Below, piece after piece: positions 1 through 10,965 of a DNA stretch of 64,000 nucleotides; the first letter of the stretch is position 1, and each line of letters starts with the position of its first letter. The translations under genes and the position numbers were made by a program. The DNA lies in assembly GCF_031755915.1 (NCBI RefSeq), contig NC_083383.1, positions 31,351,501 to 31,415,500 on the forward strand. The letters run 5' to 3'. The notes beneath the pieces were generated by a model. It did not search any database and was not told the DNA's origin. It saw only the letters and a list, made by a program, of their open reading frames with translations. Source of the stretch: Ziziphus jujuba (lineage: Eukaryota; Streptophyta; Magnoliopsida; Rosales; Rhamnaceae).

Positions 1-1564
1 ATTTTACTTTGGCTTGTTTGTTTACTTTCATCTCACCACTACCATTAAGCCATTGTAATCTATATAGTTCAGGATGTTTTATTGTTTTTAAGCCCAATTT
101 ATTAACTACAAGGTTACTTATTACATTAGTACAACTTCTACTATCAATAATCATACTACAAATCTTACCTTGAATTTCACATCGGGTGTGGAAGATGTTC
201 TCTCTTTGAATTTCATCCTCATCTTTGTATGCAGCAAGTACTCTCCTAGAAAGCAAGTTTAATTTAGCATTGGATGCTTGCAAGGTTTCGGGTTCATCCT
301 CCAAGTCCTCCTCCTCTTGCTTGGCTTCATCCTCACTTTCTTCACTTTTCGATTCTAGCTCGTCATTGCCCTTTAACACCTTGATTCTTCTATTCGAGCA
401 TTGGCTATCAATGTGTCCTCCTCCCTGGCACTTAAAACACACAACATCATGAGTTCTAGAAGGTTTAGGATCTAATTTTACCTCATTCTTTGGTGCTTGG
501 ACAGATTTGATTCTAGTCTCCTTCCTTGGCCAGTTTGAACTTTCTTCTTCGACTTTCGGCTTTGGCTTGCTTTCATAGATGGGATTGTTCCTCCAGCCAC
601 TTGAATTGGATCTTCCACTGTTGGAAACACCTCCAAACCATGATCTTACACCCCTTCTCTTGAATTGATGCTCTAATTTAGTAGCCAAATGCAACATCTC
701 CTCCAATTCCACATATTGTTGCAATTCTAGTTGATTGGCTATTTCACGATTCAAACCACCAAGAAACCTTTCCATGGTTGCTTCCCTATCTTCATTCAAG
801 TTCAATCTCATCATAAGCATCTCCATCTCCTTGTAATAATCCTCCACGGATCCATGTCCTTGAGATAAAGATTGAAGTCTTTGATGCAGCAACCTATGAT
901 AGTGTGATGGTACGAATCGCTTCCGCATGGCTCCTTTCATTTGTCGCCATGTAGTAATCAAGTCATCACCAACTCTCCTTCGGGTGTTTTGCTCATTGGT
1001 CCACCATTGGAGTGCATAATGACCAAACTCCATTGCTGCCAATTTCACCTTCTTAGCCTCCGAATAATTATGGCGGTCAAATATCATCTCCATCTTTTCT
1101 TCCCACTCCAAATACGCCTCGGGATCACTTTTTCCCATGAATGGTGGGATGTTGATCTTGATATTGCTAAGATTGTCATCTGTTTCTTCCCTCTTATATC
1201 TTCCATAGCCAGCTCTATCTTGGACAGCAAAAGTTTCATCCATACCTTCCTCAAAGTCTCCACCGAATGGCTCCTCATCAAATTCCTCTCTTGGTCTCTC
1301 GCGACCTCCTCGTCCTTGGCCTCGTCCTCCATGGAATTCTTGCCTATTTCTTGTGTTCGGCATTCCTTGTGAGGCTTCTAGCCTTCCCATCCTTTGATTC
1401 ACATGATCAACTTGAGCACTAACCCGCTGTATTGACTCCAAAACGGCTCTCATGTCCACTTGGTCTCCGCTCCCGGTAGCTCGGACATTGCCATGGAATG
1501 CTACGGACTCTTCCTCATTGATCCTCAAGGGTGGATCTCCTCTTCTTATTTTAGAATCTGCCAT
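1..1564 (-). CDS. gag-pol polyprotein, N-terminal 521 residues (partial)
   Basis: The frame opens with ATG at 1564-1562 (MADSKIRRGDPPL) and stays open to base 1. Order: a charged N-terminus; a retrotransposon gag domain around residues 145-290 (YLEWEEKMEMIF, WTNEQNTRR, FLGGLNREIANQL); a basic linker; a CCHC zinc knuckle near bases 450-395 (CFKCQGGGHIDSQC, spacing CX2CX4HX4C); an acidic stretch; then the start of the aspartic protease near bases 170-120. The protease active-site segment reads IIDSRSCTN, where plant gypsy elements usually have D-G-G-S or D-[ST]-G. The second glycine is replaced by arginine, so the protease may be dead although gag is open. Reverse transcriptase and integrase would lie upstream of the window in + coordinates. 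Confidence 0.92.
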   Translation of the reverse strand, partial: MADSKIRRGDPPLRINEEESVAFHGNVRATGSGDQVDMRAVLESIQRVSAQVDHVNQRMGRLEASQGMPNTRNRQEFHGGRGQGRGGRERPREEFDEEPFGGDFEEGMDETFAVQDRAGYGRYKREETDDNLSNIKINIPPFMGKSDPEAYLEWEEKMEMIFDRHNYSEAKKVKLAAMEFGHYALQWWTNEQNTRRRVGDDLITTWRQMKGAMRKRFVPSHYHRLLHQRLQSLSQGHGSVEDYYKEMEMLMMRLNLNEDREATMERFLGGLNREIANQLELQQYVELEEMLHLATKLEHQFKRRGVRSWFGGVSNSGRSNSSGWRNNPIYESKPKPKVEEESSNWPRKETRIKSVQAPKNEVKLDPKPSRTHDVVCFKCQGGGHIDSQCSNRRIKVLKGNDELESKSEESEDEAKQEEEDLEDEPETLQASNAKLNLLSRRVLAAYKDEDEIQRENIFHTRCEIQGKICSMIIDSRSCTNVISNLVVNKLGLKTIKHPELYRLQWLNGSGEMKVNKQAKVK

Positions 1565-2721
1565 GTTAGTAAAATACTGCAAAAATAAAATAAATCCTCA
1601 CAATATTCACTCCCTCACGTGTTTCACTCAAACAAGGTCTCGACACTCGTGTTTGCACACTAGTTTCGGCTTTTACCCTCTTTTAAGCTCACACACTCTT
1701 GCCTTTTTCCACTCAATGAATTATCTCAAAGTTCTAATTTAAAATACCCACAAACAGCAATTAGATCACTAGTATGTTTTTAATTAAACTTATCAACAAA
1801 ACAGAAGCAAAAAGTAGGCAATACCGAAAGAATCCAACAAATCCTAATTTTTTTCGGCTTTCTAGACAAGAAAACACAAAATAATGGGAAAACGTTGGAA
1901 TTTTTGAAAACTGCACCAGATGGTACTAGTTTATGAGTCCAAGAATAAAATTATGGCAAAGGAAAGTCAAATTCAACAAGAATCAAGTAGAACAAAAATA
2001 TTGAATGATTGTTGGTTGTGTTCTTAGTAATCCAAGCTTTTATGTATCAATTCCTTTAGCAATTTTAATCCTATTTTTTTTATTTTTTTTCTCTGCAACA
2101 ATAATAATCTCCAACAACTCCAAATATTGAAAAGATGACCAACAAATCAGCAGCTCCAACAAATTTCCAGCAAACAAATCAAACTCCAACAAACCGAAAT
2201 ATTTTTCTGTTTTTATTTTATTTTAATTTTAATTTTTTTATATTCAGCTCTACCTCTTTTTTTTTTTTTTTCTTTTTTTTCACTCACAGAACATAAACAA
2301 CTGCAGTAGCAAGAATAATTACCAAAATTGCAATTCCAACTCCAAAACAAACACCAAACCCATGACCTCCAAATAAACACAGATGTGCAGTTTTTTTTTT
2401 TTTTTTTTTTAACTATTGCCGCAAACCTTTTTTTTTTTTTTTTTTTGAATATATGAATGCAAATTTCTAAGACTAAAACAGCAAAGGAAAATCAACAAAA
2501 ACCAAAATTAACAAGAACAATGATGAATAACAACCAACAAACTAGGAAGCAAAAATACGATAAAACTAGGAAACCTAATTCAACTAGGAATGATTTTTTT
2601 TTTTTTTTTTAAAGAGATGCTGAACGTGTATGAAATAGATGCAACCTTGGCCTAATGCTAAAATTGCAGAACAACACAAAAACAAATAAAGCAAAGATAG
2701 ATCAAACCTGAACAAAACTTA
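1565..2721 (-). other. Untranslated leader of the gypsy element
   Basis: This lies between the primer-binding site and the gag ATG. It is AT-rich with several long T or A runs (about 2258-2280, 2392-2410, 2429-2446, 2587-2610) and no sustained reading frame. It would be the packaged 5' untranslated region of the genomic RNA. Confidence 0.75.
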
Positions 2722-2733
2722 GCTCTGATACCA
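2722..2733 (-). other. Primer-binding site, initiator tRNA-Met
   Basis: On the minus strand the bases read TGGTATCAGAGC, the standard plant retroelement site complementary to the 3' end of initiator tRNA-Met. It sits two bases inside the LTR boundary, as expected for the start of minus-strand DNA synthesis. Confidence 0.95.
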
Positions 2734-2735
2734 AA

Positions 2736-3870
2736 TGATACGAACCTAGGACGATCTGCTCCTAAACCCGTATTATATTAGCCCGGATCTTAATTAAGTT
2801 CAAGTTCTAATGGAATGGACCTCAACCCCTAACCAACCTGTGGTTAGAAACCTTGGTATAATATAGACGCCACAATAGGGGATGGAAAACCTATTGATAA
2901 GCCAAGCTAAAACAACCAATTCTCTAATGGTGTTTTAGGTGTTCTCAAAGAACAAAGAGATAATTAATCTCACAAGTATTTTCTTAATCAAATCAAAGTT
3001 GTATTATTATTGAGAAATAAGCCTTTAAATAGGCTTTGAAAGAAACAAAGTAAACCCTAAAAACCCTAGGTAAAAGAGGCCACACAATAAAGAGTTCTAT
3101 GGTGGCCGAAATTCTCACTCCTTTCCTAATCTAATTTGGATTAATTAATTCCTTTATTTTGAATTAGGAATTAATTAATTTACAATGAAAATAATAAAAT
3201 AATAACTTTCCTAAACTTATTTTTCCAGAAAATAAATAAATAAAAACTAAAAAGTAATGGTAATTTCCTAAAACAAAAAGTAGAATCAAATTAGGAAACT
3301 ATAATACTAGCTTTTTGACTAAGTTGACTTTGACCAATCTTTGACCAAATTGAGCTCCAAATCAGCTTCTAGATGCTTTTTAGGATGCCAAATAAACTGA
3401 CTATGAAGGCCCACACGTTGCCCATGCTTGGAAAAATAAGAAAAGGCTAATACAGTAAAATACAGTAAAGCCAGGAAGCAATACAGCAAATTCGGCCAAA
3501 TTGTTGATGCTGTCCGTACAAGCCTTTTTTGATTGCATTTGAGGCTGCTTTAACTTGATTCCATGACCTCTTAGGCATATGTATTGAACCCATAAAGCAT
3601 TGGAACCATTTCATGCTTCCCGGACTCCAAAAATGTACCAAAACCGTCACCCGGGTCCGTATCGGCTTCCACCACTTGGATGCTTAGAATAGGCTTTGTA
3701 TCTTCAAGTATGGACAAGCTCTGTTGAGATTGATTACCCCCTATATAAATACTCCCAGGTTGTCCTTAAATCTCTTAATTTGAGTTGTTGTGATTGGCCT
3801 AGTCTTCATCCGTGTCGACTCAGCACCACAGCGGGTTATCGGTGGAGCGGGCTCGGGCGGAATCACATCA
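2736..3870 (-). repeat. 5' LTR of the first gypsy element (1135 bp)
   Basis: One border is fixed by the adjacent primer site. The LTR begins TGATACGAAC at 2736 on the + strand and ends AATCACATCA at 3870, giving TGAT/ATCA terminal inverted repeats. The outer border is inferred from that inverted repeat, because the second LTR is not in the window. No coding content was recognised. Confidence 0.82.
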
Positions 3871-3875
3871 CTAGT

Positions 3876-4785
3876 CCTAATAATTTATCGTGTACAAATA
3901 CCATGGAATTAATAATGTTGGTAGGTGGTACATCAAGATTAAAGAAAATTGAATAATTTAAACTATTGGGGAAAAAAAAAATTAAGACATGATGTTCACT
4001 GTACATATATATGGACTCTCCAAAAATTATCTTTACTAAATTGCATTTATAATTTCAGAAGCCATGCACATAGATATATAACACAAACAATCAACATTCT
4101 ACATATAGCATAGGCTATTAATAAGTATATATATATATCTTATGATAGAAGCCACAAACCTTGACTTGTAATAGACAGTTGAACATTTTTTAACTGTTAA
4201 ACAGCATGCCATGCAGTTGCAAATATACCAACATGCATACTATGACTAGGTATGACTGAAGATGGAACATTAATGAGTTTGTCTTTTCTCAACATGAAGG
4301 TCTTTGATTTCACCCTTGCAAATGATAATAATAATAATAATATAGAAACCATTAGGTGCAAGAATCTTACAAACATAGCAACAAAATAGATCTGAAAGGC
4401 ACCTGTTCTACATCTACAACATCAATATATCCTAAATTCAAAAAGCTTATGCATAGCAGCAAGTTTGACATGTAGTACGAAACAATGGAACTATTTATTG
4501 AAAGATTCAATAACAGCTGTTTGAGAAAAATAAAAGCACCGCCTGTAGCAGACTTCTTTGAGTCAACAAAAAGACTCCAACGACTTTGAAGAAGCTATCT
4601 GTTTGCATGACCTTGCAATGACAATCAGTATAATAAGTATGATATATTGAAAACAAGACGTTTTGAGCTTCATAGAAATTAGTACTTCAGCATGTAGTTG
4701 AGAAGGAGGAAAAAAAAAAAAAAAGGATGCAATGGGAAAAAATAAAATTTCCAGGTCAAGAATAAAAAACATTCATGGCCTTTAC
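3876..4785. other. Intergenic, AT-rich; no gene seen
   Basis: Simple AT-rich sequence with short (AT)n and (AAT)n runs near 4122-4138 and 4325-4343. It lies downstream, in transcriptional sense, of the ARF exon remnant that ends at 4786. The next expected ARF exon was looked for and not recognised. Confidence 0.6.
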
Positions 4786-4843
4786 CTTGAAACATATGGC
4801 GGAAATGCCATTCATCACTAGGAAAATCTCTAGCTACCAACTA
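4786..4843 (-). pseudogene. ARF1/ARF2-like auxin response factor exon, 3' half
   Basis: On the minus strand this reads stop-LVARDFPSDEWHFRHMFQG, followed by a GTAAAG splice donor at 4785. It aligns without gaps to the B3 DNA-binding domain of auxin response factors (family pattern QELVARDLH..EWHFRHIFRG), which bind auxin response elements in the nucleus. The glutamate codon of the family is TAG here. The other half of the exon lies at 8853-8884, separated by a retrotransposon. No flanking ARF exons were recognised, so this is a single-exon remnant. Confidence 0.8.
4839..4843. repeat. Target-site duplication AACTA (left copy)
   Basis: AACTA directly abuts the left end of the element (TGTCAGG at 4844) and is repeated exactly at 8853-8857 beyond the other end. 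Five bases is the normal duplication length for Ty3/gypsy integrases. Confidence 0.92.
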
Positions 4844-7800
4844 TGTCAGGACCCGTCCAAAATTCCTCACCACCCTAGACAAGCCCTGATTCCAGGGAAA
4901 CCCTACGGGATCCTCCAATGGAAAATCCGGCAGAACCTCCCCTAAGGGTTAGACTTACCACAAATTTCCTGCACTAAAAACACACTTCTATATTCATCTC
5001 CTTATTCCTCCCACAATACTACAAGTTGATTCCACAAATTTACAGCACTCCAAATGAATAGCAGTAATCCAGTGCATAATTAATAAATAAATGTCCGAGA
5101 CAGGATACAGAGCTTCATGAAGTACTATTAAGCATAGAATACAACAAGGATGAAAGAAATATTACAATTGCAATAAATGAAGATAAAGGTACTTCTCGAA
5201 CTAAGACAGCGATGAAGATCAAGTCCGCTCCGGATGAATACCGACAAAACCTGGTACCTAGAGGAACGAAATTTAAAAATATAAGATGCTAATCATCTCA
5301 GTGAGTGACCCTATCTACTGTAAAATTATAATACCATGATAATTAAGTAGATAATTAATAATTAATTGAAAATAATATTTTCTCTCAAAACCCTTACAAT
5401 TCTCTCGGTTGGAAAAGTTCCCCTTTTAAAACATTTTCACAAAACCCTTTATTCGTATTTCCCGAAAACCAAGACATCAATTTATTCAACTAAATATCAA
5501 ATAAAATATAATAAGTCAAGCATCCAAAATTTATAATTAAAAGAAATTAATTTATTGAATAATTAAGTAAAGGGAAAATTAAATCAATTTAAAATCCCCA
5601 TTCAAATAAATAATAAAACAGTATTAATTATATTCTTAATTCCAATACAATTTCAAAATATTTATTTTAAAATTCCAGTTCTGAAAATCACTTGATGCAC
5701 CCACTATATACCAGTGGCGCCAACAGTACCCAGCGTCCCAAGGTACTGCCAGACAGGAGGTTATAGAGAGAAACTGGCATACGGTCGTGTGGCGTCCCAC
5801 CGCGCTACTGCAAACAGGTGTCCCGGCCATGGAGGGGCGGCCTACCCTCATCCGATGGCAACACAGGACAACCTTATAAATCATCTGCGCGCTACTCACA
5901 CCCACCTGGGCACTAATCACATCCATGTACGCACTAATCATATCCATATATCAGAACACCAGTACGTGTATGGTGCATCTAAAAATCATAAATTAATACA
6001 TCTCAAATTTTCCATAAACATACCGGGTTTATTCCATCCAATTAAACCCGTAAATTTTCCACAATTTCTTTATAATCATCGTCATAAATTCCATGATTTT
6101 CAAATCCACCAACTCCCAAATCCACCAATTTAAATATTCAAAATTTTCCAATGGCATAAATATTTTTGAAATATAATAAATTAAATCACATAATATTCCA
6201 TGGGCATACTTATAAAAATTGAAGCCACCAACATAAACAAATATTTTCCTTGAAATATTTGAAAATCAAATCATGCCCAAAATAATATAAAATCCAAATA
6301 TAATTAATTAATTGAAACCATCTTGCTCATGCGTGATAAATACAATCAAATCACAATAAAATCAGAAATTCATTTCCAACCCAACTTTTCATCTAGCAGC
6401 AATAAACAGATGTATACATATAAAATAATATTTTTTCCACAATTAAATTCAATTTCCACCACATGAGCATAATTCTGAATATCAAATTAATACAAAATAA
6501 ATATAATTAATCACCCCAAAATAATTTAAAGGTGGGTCACTCACCTTAAGCACGTATATCAATCAAGATCCTCCGTAGGACCGACTCCACTACCCACACG
6601 TGCACCTAAAACATCCACAATACACCAAACCAAATATATTAATATTTTAATCGGGTAACTCCCAAATGGGTATCCGGGAGCGAACACAAACGACAACCAA
6701 AATTGACGAGTAATATACCGAATTGAAGCTTGAGCAACGAGGATTACAAATCCGGTCTTACTTCCCAGAGATTGGATCGGTGGTGGCCGGAATCTCGTCG
6801 GAAAGCTTTCTTGATTCAACTCTTCGATTCTCTCAAACCATCGTGAATTGGAAGAAAAGGACCCCGGATATGGATTCAGGGGGTTGGAATTAGTGGGGAG
6901 GGACCGGCGGTGCAACTGGGTACTCGCCGGAACAGTGATTTCTCCGGCGAGCTGTCGTGGTCACCGGCAATCGTCGTCGGCGGCGGCTCGTCCGATGCCC
7001 GATGGCTGAGATTTTTGGGGGTTTTATAGATCAAGGGGAGAAGGTTCCAACGGGACCGGCGGTGAGGCAAACAGAGGTCGAACGGCAAAGAAATCTAGGT
7101 TTGAAGATTTTCGGCCCCTCGTCGGAAAATACTCCGATCCCGGAACGTCAGAGGTTCGGTGGCCGTGAAATTTGGTGGGCTGGCCGGAAATGAGGAGGTG
7201 GTGAGGGGTGGCTGGCGCGTGTGGCCTGAAAATGGCCGGAAATGGGTCAAACGGCGGTGGCCGGTGGTGGAGGGGAAAAGTTGCCGTCGCCGGAAAACAC
7301 TTCGATCCGGGCGCGTTGCCGGTCGGTTGGCTGTGAAATGTTGGGGTTTGGCCGGGAATGGGGAGGCGCTCCTTGCTGGCCGGCGCGTGTAGCAAGAATC
7401 GGCCGAAAAATTTGACAACTCCGGCGGCCGGTCATTTTTCTCTCTCCTTCTCTCTCTTTCTCTCTCCTCCCCGTCGTTTTTACCAAATAAAAGCCACCGT
7501 GGGTGACACTGTTCACCCACGTGGACCAATCAGGTATCGACACATGGCGTCACTGTGCACTTAAGCCAGATATAATAAAATATTACGGTATCTGGCAAAC
7601 TTCACACGTTTATAATTTTTTAACCAGATGTCCAATTTAAGCGTGCCGCTAGTCTATGAACTTGTATCAACGAGTACTTTACAACCATACAAAAGTCAAA
7701 GCAAAATTATACAACAATAAAAAGTAAACTCCCGGCACCTTTTGGACAGTTTGCACCTCGACTTAGTTTACCCATAACTTTCAAACTGTAGCTCCGTTTT

Positions 7801-7967
7801 CGATGTGCTACTAGTCTACGAACTCAGGGCATCATGCACTTCGCCACGGTACCATGGTCAACTAGAAATTTCAACTGAAACAAAAAGTCAACTTTTGACC
7901 CACTCGGTCAACGGTCAACTCGGTTAAAGTGCATGAATTCCGATGTGGTTTGGGACGGGGTGTTACA
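4844..7967 (-). repeat. 3' LTR, 3124 bp, with GC-rich core
   Basis: The LTR begins (minus strand) TGTAACACCCCG at 7967 next to the polypurine tract and ends at 4844 next to the AACTA duplication. Unusually for the window, 6750-7500 is GC-rich with repeated GCCGGAAA/CCGGCG motifs and opens several reading frames of 60-144 codons on both strands. None resembles a known protein and all lie inside the LTR, so they are treated as chance frames. The remainder is AT-rich. Confidence 0.88.
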
Positions 7968-7980
7968 ACCTTCCCCCCTT
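7968..7980 (-). other. Polypurine tract
   Basis: On the minus strand the bases read AAGGGGGGAAGGT immediately before the LTR start at 7967. This purine run primes plus-strand DNA synthesis in LTR retroelements and fixes the LTR border. Confidence 0.9.
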
Positions 7981-8010
7981 ATAAGAATTTCGTCCTCGAA
8001 ATTCTGCACG

Positions 8011-8292
8011 TCACTGGAACAGAAAGGGATACTGGTCAAGTATCTGCGCCTCGGGCTCCCACGTTGCTTCCTCGACTAAATGATTCCGCCATAAAACTTT
8101 AACTAAAGGAATAGTTTTGTTACATAGCACCCGCTCCTCGCGATCCAAAATCTGCACTGGTTGCTCTACATACGAAAGATCTTCCCTTAATTTTATGTCA
8201 GGAGTCTCGAGTACGTGTGATGGGTGTGCAATATATTTCCGTAGCATCGAAACATGAAATACATTGTGCACTCGGGCTAGCTCTTCCGGTAA
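8011..8292 (-). pseudogene. 3' end of gypsy pol (integrase C-terminal/chromodomain-like tail)
   Basis: The open stretch reads LPEELARVHNVFHVSMLRKY, then PVQILDREE, VKVLWRNHLVEEATWEPE and YPFLFQ, ending in TGA at 8013-8011. This is the conserved C-terminus of plant Ty3/gypsy polyproteins (integrase tail plus chromodomain-like WRN-H-EEATWE motif). Upstream it joins LTR sequence abruptly near 8292. The frame happens to stay open into the LTR up to an ATG at 8412, making a 133-codon chimeric frame that is a product of the deletion, not a real gene. Confidence 0.9.
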
Positions 8293-8852
8293 ATTTGACA
8301 ACTCCGACGGCCGATCGTTTCTCTCTCTCCCTCTCTCTTTTTCTCTCTCCTCCCCGTCGTTTTTGCCAAATAAAAGCCACCGTGGGTGACACTGTTCACC
8401 AACGTGGACCAATCAGGTATCGACACGTGGCGTCACTGTGCACTTAAGCCAGATATAATAAAATATTACGGTATCCGGCAAACTTCACACGTCTATAACT
8501 TTTTAACCAGATGTCCAATTTAAGCGTGCCGCTAGTCTATGAACTCGTATCGACGAGTACTTTACAACCATACAAAAGTCAAAGCAAAATTATACAACGA
8601 TAAAAAGTCAACTCCCGGCATCTTTTGGACAGTTTGCACCTCAACTTGTTTTGCCCATAACTTTCAAATCGTAGCTCCGTTTTCGACGTGCTACTAGTCT
8701 ATGAACTCGGGGCATCATGTACTTCGCCACGGTACTATAGTCAACTAGAAATTTCAACTGAAACAAAAAATTCAACTTTTGATTCACTCGGTCAACGATC
8801 AACCTCGATCAACGTGCACGAATTCCGATGTGGTTTGGGACGGGGTGTTACA
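8292..8852 (-). repeat. Truncated 5' LTR of the deleted gypsy element
   Basis: This matches 7407-7967 nearly base for base (about 94 percent by eye), including the shared end GGACGGGGTGTTACA. It lacks the remaining about 2.56 kb of the LTR. The break at 8292, in or next to AAATTTGACAACTCC, marks the deletion join with pol. Confidence 0.9.
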
Positions 8853-8857
8853 AACTA
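8853..8857. repeat. Target-site duplication AACTA (right copy)
   Basis: Exact copy of 4839-4843, directly after the LTR terminus ...GTTACA at 8852. Confidence 0.92.
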
Positions 8858-8884
8858 TTTGTTTCGAGGCTGCTTAGACATATC
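8853..8884 (-). pseudogene. ARF1/ARF2-like exon, 5' half
   Basis: After a TTGGCAG acceptor (AG at 8886-8885) the minus strand reads D-M-S-K-Q-P-R-N-K then TAG. This matches the family pattern DMS(Q)QPP.QE at the start of a B3-domain exon, in frame with the 3' half at 4843-4786. The TAG lies inside the duplicated target site and so occurs in both copies. Removing the element leaves an exon of about 85 bases with one stop codon. Confidence 0.75.
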
Positions 8885-10965
8885 CTGCCAATAAAACTAG
8901 CCAGCAGTACTTTTACAACCATATTCGTCTTTGATGGCATGGTAACCCTTTCAGCCAAGTTTGCTTACACTGCCACTGACCAAGAGAGCTAATGCTGCAT
9001 GCGAGATCGACCAGTTGTTTTTGGCCATCAAATTAGAGTTCTAACTAACAGAAAACAACTCATAAAATGGATAATTTGTTATTGAAAATTGAAGTAAAAC
9101 TTATAAATGCATTTGCAATTACCCTTCTTCCTATAGAGTCTATACAAGTGCATTTGCAATCACCCTTCTTCTTGGACAGTCTATATGCTTTAGTACCATA
9201 GAGTTATATACTCAGGAATTAACAAAAATTTTAATCCTGCAGTACGCGAATTTAAAATCTAAGCTATACTAAGCAGAGTGGTAATAACATCATTAGTATT
9301 ATTACCACATAACATATTACAAATACATATCTATCAATCCCACAATTTGTTATTAAAATCATACAGCCATAACAAAAAAAAATGCCCCATTAAATTGTAA
9401 AAGTAATTTCAAAAAGATGTTTTGCTTTTTGACTTCAATAACTTCCAAGCTTTGATTAAGTCTAACATATGTGTCAAAATTCTGGGAAAAAAAAAACTAG
9501 TCTACCATAAAGAAAGATATACCCATCACCAAATGATTGGAAGTTTAAGAGAGACATTTGACAATGCTTTAACTATTTTAGCTAGAGAGATAGAATAATC
9601 CCTTTCAAAAGCAGACCATTTATCCAAGTACAAAATCTAAAATAATGGTCGAAACACCATAAACAATGCAATTAAATATTTTTTAGAAAGCAAATAAGGG
9701 GAAAAATATAAGCATTTTAGTACTAGGAGTAAAACAGTATGAAAGCTTTCAACCTAATGCATCAATAAACTAAAGCTCCATAGGTTCCAAGTTATGGCAC
9801 CAAAGTAACAATTGTGATTTGCATTCAAGGATGCCAATTTTTAATAGTAGGACCATTTAATCAGTAATTTATTACAACATATCCTTCCATTTGAAAATCT
9901 TTTATTACTGCATATACAAGAATATTGTAGCACTTGATTCATTAATAAGTAAATCGAAAAGGCCCATAAAGTTTATAAAATGCATCCTACTTAAAACCTA
10001 TTGTTTTAATTGATAAAACTTAAGACAAATAAAAATCCTAATTAAGATAGATAATAAATAATGAGGATTTGGATTGGTAATTACCACAGCTCTTGCAATA
10101 GGCATTTTATTTTTTCCCACAACCTTTTCAGAAAGTGCAGAATAATAAACTAATGGTAATGTAGAACAATTAAAGCCAAAATGCAAGGACTATGAGACCT
10201 TAATTCCTTAAAACCAATTCTCACATTCACCAAAAGATCTAAACTTGCAATGATATTGGATAGATTTACAAATATTCTCCTTCATTATTGGTTATAAGGA
10301 ACCCATTCATAATATCAATTAAATCAAATTTCTAAAAAACCATATACCGCCAAATAAATTAATATTATTTTTTTCATGGTTGACTTAGATTCATGTCATT
10401 CAAAACGAAGATGACAAACATGAAGCCAGCAGAGCTGCATTTAATAAGTGCTAAGTGCATTACAAGAATGCAAAACAAAGATCAAAGAACTAAACATATA
10501 ATATCATATTAGCTTGCCATCTTATTGAAGCGATATGCAAGAGAGAAAGGATAAACCAAAGCCTCGCCATTTTAATAAAGGATGGAACAATCACAGAAAA
10601 TATGAAATAGTCTAATCTAATCGGATTTCTAATTTCGTTAATGCTTTAAAAGTTCCCAAATGAATTAGGAATTACATTTTTTGACTCTCTATCCTTTTGT
10701 AGGAAAGGATGAAGGATTTTCTATCCAAATTAGCCTTCTACTAATAACTGCCATGTTATGTTATAATCTCAACTCACAAACGAATACACAATATCAATAA
10801 GTCAAGAACCAAATATACAAGTAAAACTACTTTACTAGTCCTTTATATTTTTTTAGCAGAGGGGGGAGGTGTTAGTCAATTAACCTACAAGGCCGTACTT
10901 AAAATTTGAATATTAGTAAATAATAATTACCATCTATTAGGCATTAACACATGAACACAAAAACA
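8885..10965. other. Intergenic, AT-rich; no gene seen
   Basis: About 2 kb without a sustained reading frame. Neither upstream ARF exons nor other recognised motifs were found. The longest frame, 62 codons at 10186-9998 on the minus strand, has no recognisable feature. Confidence 0.6.

Larger units (their letters stand above)
1..3870 (-). mobile_element. Ty3/gypsy LTR retrotransposon, 5' part (runs off window start)
   Basis: Read on the minus strand, the order is 5' LTR (3870-2736), primer-binding site (2733-2722), an AT-rich leader of about 1.16 kb, then a gag-pol reading frame from 1564 to the window edge. The LTR ends form a TGAT...ATCA inverted repeat. The five bases beyond the LTR, CTAGT at 3871-3875, would be the target duplication, but its partner and the 3' LTR lie outside the window. 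The gag type, CCHC knuckle and protease order place it in Ty3/gypsy. Confidence 0.93.
4844..8852 (-). mobile_element. Internally deleted Ty3/gypsy element (4009 bp)
   Basis: Read on the minus strand from 8852: the first about 560 bp of an LTR; an abrupt join to the last about 280 bp of pol; a polypurine tract; then a complete 3124-bp LTR ending at 4844. AACTA flanks both ends. The ends are TGTAACACCCCGTCC and, on the other strand, TGTCAGGACCCGTCC, which form an imperfect 15-base terminal inverted repeat. The rest of the 5' LTR, the primer site, gag and nearly all of pol are missing, so the copy is non-autonomous and dead. The two LTR copies differ at roughly 30-35 of 550 compared bases by eye, so the insertion is not recent. 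Confidence 0.93.

Noticed and set aside
5636..7564. Many open frames of 60-144 codons on both strands
   Set aside because: All lie inside the 3124-bp LTR, overlap one another in a GC-rich patch and match no family pattern. Open frames are expected by chance in GC-rich DNA.
8011..8412. A 133-codon frame that could look like a small chromodomain protein
   Set aside because: It is the pol tail fused by deletion to LTR sequence. The ATG lies in the LTR and the first about 40 codons are LTR read-through.
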